Positions 35,921-46,100 of a DNA stretch of 64,000 nt are shown here, in pieces. Made by a program: the position numbers and the translations under genes. How positions within the stretch are numbered: position 1 is the stretch's first letter; the number at the start of each line of letters is the position of its first letter. This DNA comes from Norana najaformis (taxonomy: Eukaryota > Annelida > Clitellata > Crassiclitellata > Hormogastridae). Below the pieces are notes generated by a model. That model was not told the DNA's origin. It saw only the letters and a list, made by a program, of their open reading frames with translations, and searched no databases. The stretch is from the NCBI GenBank assembly GCA_964023275.1, contig OZ029927.1:6713062-6777061 (forward strand). The letters run 5' to 3'.

Positions 35921-38900
35921 CATACATGCATACATTGTAATTGTAATTGTAATCTGAGATTTATAAAGCGCCTCTTAGAGGATAAACTCAACCGAGGTGC
36001 TTCAAAACCCGAAATAGTAAAATCACTGTTGAACAGTACAGTCTTAGGCGCCTGCGGAACACTGAGAGGGGGAGAGAAAGGAGCTCAAGTCGAGAATGAA
36101 ATTCTCGAGGGAGACGATTCCAGCAAGTGGGACCAACGTAGGCAAAGCTTCTGGACTGGGCCGCAGTGTTTCGCATGTGAGGGACAAAGAGGAGATCTTG
36201 AGTGGCCCAGCGAAGGGTGCTACGGCCCGGCAATGAGGAGACCAAAGTGCAGAAGTCAATGAGGTAAAGGGGAGCAGAGCCAAGAACACAACTGCGCATG
36301 CGGGAGAGGATCTTAAAGTGGACACATTGCACATACACATACATGCATATACATTCCTTGGATAGTTACTTTACCAATTACATCGTGTGCTTTCCGTACA
36401 TTACATTATTATCATTTGAATCTTACGGTTTGTGCTTTCCTGGCGCTGCGTAATGCATTGTCATGAGAGATTTTAATGTACAGTGTGTATTTTGGAAGGC
36501 TGTGGAACTGCAGTAGAAATGGATTTAGAATTATTTTGCTGAGGTCTTAGTTGAATCAGATGGAGCAGAGGTCTTTTGATTTTCATGACCCATCAGATTT
36601 CGACCGGGCTCTCCAACGGATTATGATTTTTGACTTCAGTTTCACTTGAAGTGACCTCAACTCATGCCTTGTGCATTATGATAATCGTCCTATAGAAGTC
36701 ATTAGATTAGATTAGATTAGATCATTGGTTGAATGTTTGACATGTAATTCATCATGCAGGTTTGAATCTACCCTGTTTAGAAGCGCATGAGCAGGTACAT
36801 AAAGGCGCTCTATAAAATATAAATAGATCTATGTAAGGCCATTTGTATGGTGGTGCTGTGCAGTTGCTTGAGGCCACTGAATGTTATTAGATAATTAATT
36901 TTGCTGCCGAGAGTCTGAAATACTGTGTTGCATTTTCTGTTTATTTTTGTAAACTATTCTGATGTATGTACCATAACATGAGTTTAAAAAATATACTGAG
37001 GTGCATGTGTGCCTGCAAGATGCAGTGTGTCCTTTGAAGCTGCCACAACCAAAAACTCCGCAACTCGGGAAAAATCCCAATATAAGGGTAATGAATCAAA
37101 ACAAATGCAAACATAAAGGTTCAATTGCAAGTCAGAATAAAGAGTCTATGCACCTTTATCTTAAGTCATATCTTCTGCTGGTCTGTTGGATAATGTGCTT
37201 CAGCGTGTTTTAGAGGTTTCTGTAAGGAGGATGTGTAAGTATAGGAATGCTTACATGCAGCCAGAGCGTGTACTATATGTGTGTGTGTGTCTGTGTGTGT
37301 GTGTGTGTCTGTGTGTGTGTGTCTGTGTGTGTGTGTGTGCATTTGCTGAAACTGTGTGTTTTTCGTTTTGATTTGTTGTGATGTAGGTTGCTGCAGGTGC
37401 AGTCGGTCTGAGGCAACTCGATTCGGCTGCCAAACACGCTCGCAACAAAACTGTGTCAGAAGGCGTACGATTTGAAAAGCTATTGATTGCACCTGAAGAA
37501 GGTGATTTATTCTCTAGTGTTCTGCTGCTAATTCCTCCTAACTGATTCGACTGACTTTCGTTCAGTTAGTATCTGGTGAGGTTCTGCTTGGTCAAGACCT
37601 GGTTGTAGCAGACAGTGATGTTCATTGGCCCCCAGCTGGCCTGCATTGTGCCACTGGTGGCAGTTGGTGTTTGCCTTTCTCCTATGTGTTCAGGGTTCAA
37701 ACCTCAGTTCATCCATCAGAGGAAATTAACAATAGGTTGTGTGCAGCCTCTGGGTCAAGACCCGGAAGGAAAGACTGTCCGGTTGGTACTGGATTTTTGT
37801 GTTTCACTCATTTGTGAAATATCTTAATTTTGGGAGGAACATATAATAAGTGAACGACTGATGATGATTGATGGTGACAGTGATGATGATGACATGACGA
37901 TGATGACTTGATGATGAGAGGAGGAGGAGGATCATGATGACAACGACGGCAATGATGATTGAGATGAAGATGATATTGAAGTGAATGAGTTTCTGTGGAG
38001 TTTGGATTTCTTCTTTCTTTGTGTCTTGCTTTTATTTTCTTTGGCCGCTTCTTTTTTTGCAATTGTCACCAGCTTCCGTTGCCCTTGAGGGGCTCCTAAA
38101 GGTCACCTAACTAATGTCCACGTAGATCGGTACATTCCCAATCGTGTTTATATCATGTATCTGGATATTTCTGTAGCGCCATTTTGGCATCTCGAGGCGA
38201 GGGCTGTCAAATTTTGACGCCTTCGTCATGACTTGTTTTGTTCATTCACTTAGAACAGTTGGATTTAGAGATTTCCCAATGGATGCCATTTCTGCACATT
38301 CGTCAATGTTTGCCTGTACTCCCAAGTCTTTGCATGTTTAGCAACAGTGCCTGACTCACCATAAAAAACAGCTGCAGTTGTCAGTCTTACTTACTCACCC
38401 TTCTAGTAGGCCCTTTATATAAACAGCAGACACTTGTTACCACAGCGCTGATAGACATCAGTTGTCTGGTAACAATCAGTCACTTTGTGATATTTGTGAC
38501 CTTTTTCAGCAGTTTGACAAAGTTGTCTGGCATTGAATTGATGTGCTTTGACATCAGACAGTTTGTGCTTTGAGTGCAAGTGTTCTAATTATAGTGATGT
38601 CTGCTGCTAGCAGGTATTACTTTTAAGAGTGTCAACCAACAAAATTGTCACTGAAAGCAGAGCTGATATGTACGTATGTGTGTGTTTGTGTGGTTTGGAT
38701 GGAGTGACGCCACCTTATGCCAACAAGGCTAAGCCATCCAGTTCCTCCCTGTTTATTTACTTTTCGTGGCAAAATTAACTTAAGGTTGAATGTTTTATTC
38801 AGACAAGCGCAGTGGATATACGAAAGCCAACATTCTTACGTTCTGTGCATTTGATGTTGCTGAAGCACACATTTTCAAACGACCTTAACACACATTTGTT

Positions 38901-40059
38901 TAGATTGGTTAGATAGTCATTTATGCGACGCTTTTGGGAGGTTCTTAAAAGGCACTAAATTAAACGTCTTGATACATGTATGCATAGCGAACAGACAACA
39001 TATCTGAAAGTTTACATAAGAACGTCTTCAAGGCACTCCTCACTTGAAGACATTCCTAACTTGAAGGCGCTCATCACTTGAAGGTGTTCCTCGCTTGAAG
39101 ACCTTCCTTACTTAAAGGCGTTCCTCACTTGAGGGGGTTCCTCACTTTAAAAGGCATTCTTCACTTGAAGGTGTTCCTCACTTGAAGACATTCCTTACTT
39201 AAAGGTGTTCCTCACTTGAGGGGGTTCCTCACTTTAAAAGGCATTCTTCACTTGAAGGTGTTGCTCAGTTGAAGACTTTCCTCACTTGAAGACATTCCTA
39301 ACTTAAAGGCGCTCCTCACTTGAAGGCGCTCCTCACTTGAAGGCGCTCCTCACTTGAAGGCGCTCCTCACTTGAAGGCGTTCCTCACTTGAAGGCGTTCC
39401 TCGCTAGCCTAAAATACGTTTAAGTCCAATAAGAATGAAAAGTACATATGCAGGCGAGTGATGCTTGAATATCAGGAGTTAAAGTCCGCGTTGGCAGGTT
39501 CTTGCATACATTATTAAACTGACATTTATAAAGCGCGCAATTAACAACAGCCTCAGACGCTCAAGCAACGAACTTAAAATATCCTACAAAGTAATATTGA
39601 GTGATATCATGGTTTATAGATTGAAAGAAATGCGCAGAAATCTAGGCAGACCTATTAAACATCTAAGTCTTAAGCTTCTTTCTAAGGCTTTTTATTGGGA
39701 GAGTGTTATCTTTGATGCAAGTCGGTTAGGTAGAACCAAACCAAAGAACCAGCAGCCGCTTGCATAGATAGGCCTTGAGTGGCCTGTCTGACTTATTTAT
39801 ATGTATGTGTAGGGCTAGTTAATATCTCTTTTTAAGAACTTCACCAGGGCTGGTAGGTGCATCATAGGACCACCGTACCCGCTTTGGAACTAGTGACCAT
39901 CAATAGAATAGCACTTGGGTGCTCACTCAGCCATTCATCCCTTTATGGTCTGCAGATGATCACCAAAAACAAGCTGGGAGGTTAAGAAAGGTGTGCTGTC
40001 TTACTGGTGTCTCAGCCAAATATGCATTCAACCTGTCTGCGATTTATGCCTCTAGAAAC

Positions 40060-40122
<63 letters not shown>

Positions 40123-43100
40123 TGAGTTTGGACTTGGAAGTAAATTGTTTTTGGGAAAACCCCAAATTGAAATAAATTGTTATTGGGAAAGCCGCAAATC
40201 CTTCAAATGTGGATCCATTCTTCTGAGGATTATTATTTCAGTATTTATGAAGCACCACAATCTAATGACGAAGCATCAATTGATGGTGCTAAGCAATTGT
40301 GAATGAAGAACTTGCTCAAGGTCCTTACTCAGTAACCATCCCTGGGTAGGCTCAAACTCATACTCTCCGCATTAGAAGCCGAGCACTCTAACCAATTGGC
40401 TACTGTACCCCACGATGGAGTTTCTGTGCAAGTTAACATGTGTGTTACATTTTTACCCTTTCCTGTACCTTATGCAGCCTCATAGAATGAAGTTTGTCCA
40501 GTCGGTGGAGTCCTGTTGTCGTGTTTGATCTTCAGACTCCAGGAATGTTTTACCTTGCCTTGCCTAAACTGACCTCACCTGACCTTTCCAAATACAACAT
40601 TTAGGGCAAGTTTAGGCCTCTCTACTCGACGAGAGACATTGAAGTGTGTAACAGATGGACGATTGCCTTAAAACTGCTTCCTGCTCTCTTTCCTTCCATG
40701 TGGCTTTTTGGCCTTTTTCAAATAAGAAAGCAACTGGAGTGACTGCATTTTTAATCTGTCTGTCTGTCTGTCTGTCTGGCAGCAATTACTCAGAACCCGT
40801 AGGGCATCTTGCGTTGAAGGAACCGAGTTCCTTTCCAGTTGGCTGCCATCATCGCCAGAATATTTCCCATGTATTATTATGACTGTCTGAAGGCCACACT
40901 CGTAGCAGTAGTGAGTGCAGAAGAAAGAGACTTAGTGTGGCCACATTGTGTACAAAGGCATTCATAAGATCAGCCCTGATAACTGCCCGGCTGCTTAGTG
41001 AGTTGGCAAATTGGTCAAATGGTTAGAGGTTTAGGGTTGAAATCCTTACCAGTAAGTATAATTTCTGATCGATTAGCACTTATGAGCTCTCAACATTCTA
41101 GTGGACTGTCAGCCCAGAGGCCAGAGATTCAAATCCATGCCATGATAGAAAGATGTATCAAGATTTCTGTTCTAATGACTCCACTAGCGAACTCTGCATT
41201 GATAATGAGTACATTGACTACACACTGCCAATGGGAAGATAAGGCAACAAAGGAGAGTCGTGGCCATCCACCGTCATGTGCTGAGGCTAAGAAAGTGAGG
41301 TCCTAACATTTTGTACCTTGTGTTCCAGTTAAAACTGTGTGGCCGCTGTGGGTCTGAAGTGTTAACATCTTTTTCTTGCCTCTGCATGTGAGGGTGGGTG
41401 GCCTTTTGCCGCCTGATCTGCCCACTGACAGAGTTTGCTCACCAGGGGCTGCAAGTGGAGTAGAAATCTTGAAATGTCTTTCTGCCCTTGTGAGGATTTG
41501 AAGTCTGGAGTTTGTGGGTTGACAGTCCAACACTCTAACCATTGGACCACGGTGCAATATATTTTGTGTTTTGGTGAACAAAGAAGCATCTGAAACCATC
41601 AGCTGTTAAGTTGATCATAAACAGCTACCCTAACCGTGGACTCATGCAAACTTATCTGAGTTATTGGGGCTTTTGTTAGACTTCCAGCTGCCTTCCATCC
41701 AGGGCTGTTGTGTCGATCTAGCCATGACCACCACTTCAGTTTTGTGTTGACTAAAATATTGGGATAGGTTATGCAGTTGCAAACCTAGGACTTCAGTTCT
41801 GTGAGGCAGGAAGATTAAGCCTTGCTTTGTTGTAGCTGCTTAATTCCAGGGTTGTCATGTCTATGTAGTGTCCACTCTTACTGTGGTAAGCATGGGCCAC
41901 AGTTGCCAGAAAACATGTGTGTGTGTGTGTGTCTGGTGTTGTTAGGCATTACTCATTTCGGACAGGTGATGTTAACCTGAGGAAGTAACTATCGACTCCT
42001 CTCTTGCATGAATCAAGTGAGATGGCGCCACGTGATACGGAGGCCTTGGTCTAACCACTAAGAAGCAGAACACCAGTCAAAACGCATAGGAAGGGAGGCA
42101 GACAGAGAGGCAGGGAGGCAGATGCGTGCTTACAGCAATGAGAGGGTGACAGACAGGTAGGCAGACACACAGACAAGCTGGCACAGCGGGAATGAGACAG
42201 CAACAGACTGGAAGGCATCACATTCTGGTCCATCTCTCTGAACTCATTACAATTTACCTAATTTAAATCAAGACAAAAATACATATATTCAGCATTTCAA
42301 TCAAACATGTGTACCATGTAAGTTTGTACAAAATGAAGCACTAATGGGACCCTGTTCCCACATTTCGGCAACATGATATGCTGATCATTGAACAGCTGTG
42401 AGTCACGTAATATAAGACATAACTCAGTTCAGAAATGTGGATCATGTTTCGTGACCTCCAGTGTTCACTGAACTCGTTAGTCTGTCTGCTTTTGACAATT
42501 GGAAACATGTCTGAGACTCAATTGGACTGTATGATTTCGTGTGTATGCAAACGCTTCTTATACTTTGCTACATTTGGTCAGCGTAATAAATAAAGGCTCT
42601 TTAACGATTTCAAAATGTCGTGTATGCTACTGGTTTTAATCAGAGTTTTCTTAAAAACCGCCTTGGAGGGCAATTTGTAAACTTCCTATAGCATAAGTAT
42701 AATGACTTAAGAAAAGACCTAAAACTTGCATCCACTCCGCCTGTTTACCTAGTCCTTTAAATATGATGTATAGACAGCATCATTTCTGAGCTACTTTCAG
42801 ATTGACTTAGACCGTCTGGCTAGATATTGAGACAAGTATAAGTTGTGTCTCCCACAAAAATTATTACTATTAACATTAATTAATTACTATTATATTGTGC
42901 TAATTTATGGATTCACCTCAGAAGCATGGGTCGCTGGAAAACGATAAGTCTTCAATTGTTTGCAAAATCAGATCACAGAAAGAGAAGGGTTCTGAAGAGC
43001 CAGTCGTAGTCAATTCCACAAATGTGGAACAGACTGCAAAAAGACATGGAAACAACAGGTGCAGGATTTGACAGGCAGCTGGCCAGAGGAAGCCACTTGT

Positions 43101-46100
43101 AACTTTTTCCGGAATGGATGCTCAGATGAGCAAGGTAGATTAGATACCAAAACAATGAAAAGTTTTTTTGCCAGGGTGTAATTTTAGGAATTATGAAGAA
43201 AGGGAAATTCGATCATGGATTAGTAATGCTGGGCTGGGAGCGTCTTAGAAGAGATGCTTTACCCCATGTATGATTATGAATGCAGTGATGATAGTTGCAT
43301 ATGTCTGTGTAGGTGAAGAGAAGAATCATTCAGAAGATGGTGCAATTCCATCCGAGACGTTGGAGAGGAGAGTGAGCAAGTTCCTGAACCGAGCACTTCC
43401 AGCTCCTCCTCCAAACGAGTCACCCCATGATCCAGACAACAGCCTGGAGGAAATTGACAATCTCTATGAACTCGTGTCGCAGTCAGAACCAGCCGGAGGA
43501 AAGAGCTTCGTGGATGAGGAACAGCTGACCTACGAAGACATTGACATCTATTGTGCTAAGACAAACAATGAAAGTGGCAGCAAGGCATCTTCTGCGTCCT
43601 CCAGTCAGCGCAGCACCAGCGTCCAAGCCACCAATCAGAAGCAGGGAACCAGCTCATCTGATTCATCTGCATCACCAGGTTCTGGCTACTACCTGGAGCC
43701 GGTCAGTGGCAAAGAGGAACCAGAAGTCAGAGGAAGAGGGTTCAAGGACGACTGGCGTCCCTGTCCAGCACCAAGGGGTTCGCATCTGTCAAAGGCAGTG
43801 GTTGGGCAGGAGCAGACGGCTATGTCGTATGTTAACACGCGCATGATCAACGGCCAACTGCCGCTGAACACGAGCGATGGCTTCGACGCAATGGCCGATC
43901 TTGTTGTCAACATGCTTTACCACCTGACCGATCGTCTTTACTCCAGTTACGTCACTCGCTTTCTCAAGAACCGCTTGGACATCTTCTGGACGGACTTTGA
44001 GTTGCTGGATTTTACGCCACGGATTGTTCAAGAAACAGCGTCCTTCTACAAAGCCAAGCATTTGGTTCTTGCACCTTCTGGATGCATTCTAATGGCAAGT
44101 CATTCACTCATTCGGAGCATTTATATAGCTCCCCTTGCTGGCATTCTCTCACAACTTCACTGATTCCTGGTTTCAAAAAGCATTGATTTTAAAATAGCAA
44201 CAATCACCTACCGACTTCTCCATGCCCAGTAACCAGCCTATCTCTGATCATTAATCAACTATCATGATCCCGATCGCAATACTTGATCTTGTGACCTACT
44301 GAAGCAAGATCATTGGGAACATGCTTTTAGTTTGACCTTGCCGATGATTTGGAACGATCTTCCTCTATCAGTCAGGTCTGCTCCATCAATCTCATCCTTC
44401 AAGTGGTAACTTAAAACTTTTTATTTTGTTAACTCACCTATCACCTAATTTTTCCTCCTTTGCTACTGGCTGTCTCCCTCTGATTCAAGACACGATGTTG
44501 CATTGTCAAAGTGTATACATCAGGAACAACATGTCTACCTCAGGTCATGGAGCGAAGGTTTCTGCAACCAGCCAGACTTGAAACAGGGCAACAGAGCCCC
44601 CACAAGTCCCTTAAGAGTCTTTTCCACATGTCAGAGTAAAGTAAAGCTGTCATTTCCCACTCCTTGGCCCTTGAGCCGCCTAGCAATGGATGAATCTCAA
44701 AGTCCCGAAAACAACAGTTGCAGAATTTGACAGGCAGCTGGCCAGAGGAAGCCACTTGTAACTTTTTCCTGAATGACTGCACAGATGAGCAAGGTAGATT
44801 AGATACCAAAACAATGAAAAGCTGATTGTGGGACCTGACATGTATGTTGGTGCCTGCCTTTTTTTGTCATGTAAATTGACAATTGCCAAATTTATGCACA
44901 TCTACACGTTTTTCTAGAGTGGCCATTTTGCTTTGATGCTACTCATAGTTTTAATGATATTCTGATATCTGTGGTTCATTTCAAGGGGTGCCATGCCATT
45001 TAATTCTCCGCGTATGGATTATTCTAGCTTGGAATACAAATCTGTTAAAGATAGTGATGATCAGAGGAGTTTTGTTTCTTTACTAAATTGTTTCCCTCTT
45101 CTTTTATAGTTTTGTATGATCCTGCATAGGGGCAAAATTGACAGAAATGTACCAGCGTTTATGCCTGAGGCATTTTCTCGGCTTGGCTTCAACCTTAAAA
45201 CAAATTAGGCCCATAGTAAATTGTGGGGAAGTGGGCAGTCTCTAGTGGCAAGCAATACCAGACATGGCAAGGTTCCAGAATTTTAGCATATGAAAATTAT
45301 GCCCTAAAAATTTTAATCTATTCCTCGACTCTTCTGTCTGCTACATGTGTTTCACTACATACTGTTAAATGGGTCAGTATGCTGTACCTGTCTGAATGAC
45401 TTAATACTAATGGAATTTTTGCCAATTAGATTATAATATTGTTGAAATTTTAGGTGGCAAGAAAAAGTCAGGGATCAAGTTTTTCCCTGGAACCAATGCA
45501 TGCAAACGTCATCAGCCCACTGGTCTGCTTCACCATGACTGCAAGCGACTTAGAGTCTCTCAACGGAGACTCTCAACGGAGACTGTCAACGGAGGAGACC
45601 TCCATGATGCCCAGGAGTGCAACAGTTGCCGTTCTGCTCTGTTCTGACGTTGCAACACTGGATGATTTCTGGACGCGTGAGCATGACAAAGCGCTTAGCG
45701 AATCGACTACGGTTGCATTCGAACAGTCCGTCTGCCACTGCTTGGTGCAGGTCTTAAACTCGCTGTTGTATCTGCGAGACTCTGGTTGTACTGTTCTCCG
45801 TCTGTCATCAGAGGATGTCATCATGGCGCTGTTGTCTGACTCTCGATGGCATCCACTGGTCAAACCGTCTGTAATGACTTTTGACATCTGCTCCGATCAT
45901 GACAGTGCCTTCCTCGGTGATGATGTCACGCAGCTGTTGTTTCGGATGCTGAGAATTGAGTTGGGAAAAACCGACCGACCAGAAACGAAGGTTGTTCTAC
46001 CACGAACCAGATACTCTCGGGGTTTACAGCGCGTGCTGCGATTGTTAGTTCCACCGAGGACTTGGGAGGGACTGGAGACTGGGCGAAACCTTCTGGAATT

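Larger units (their letters stand above)
44095..45453 (+). other. GC-AG intron (PEAK-like intron 4)
   Basis: The donor hexamer is GCAAGT, the consensus of the minor GC-AG class of U2 introns. The acceptor is TTTTAG at 45448-45453. It is the only join between exons 4 and 5 that I found in phase. The intron contains LINE 3'-end sequence and one arm of a direct repeat. Confidence 0.8.

Noticed and set aside
44099..44100. GT donor four bases after the GC donor of PEAK-like exon 4
   Set aside because: It leaves one extra base, and none of the visible acceptors at 45453 or shortly after restores the conserved frame.
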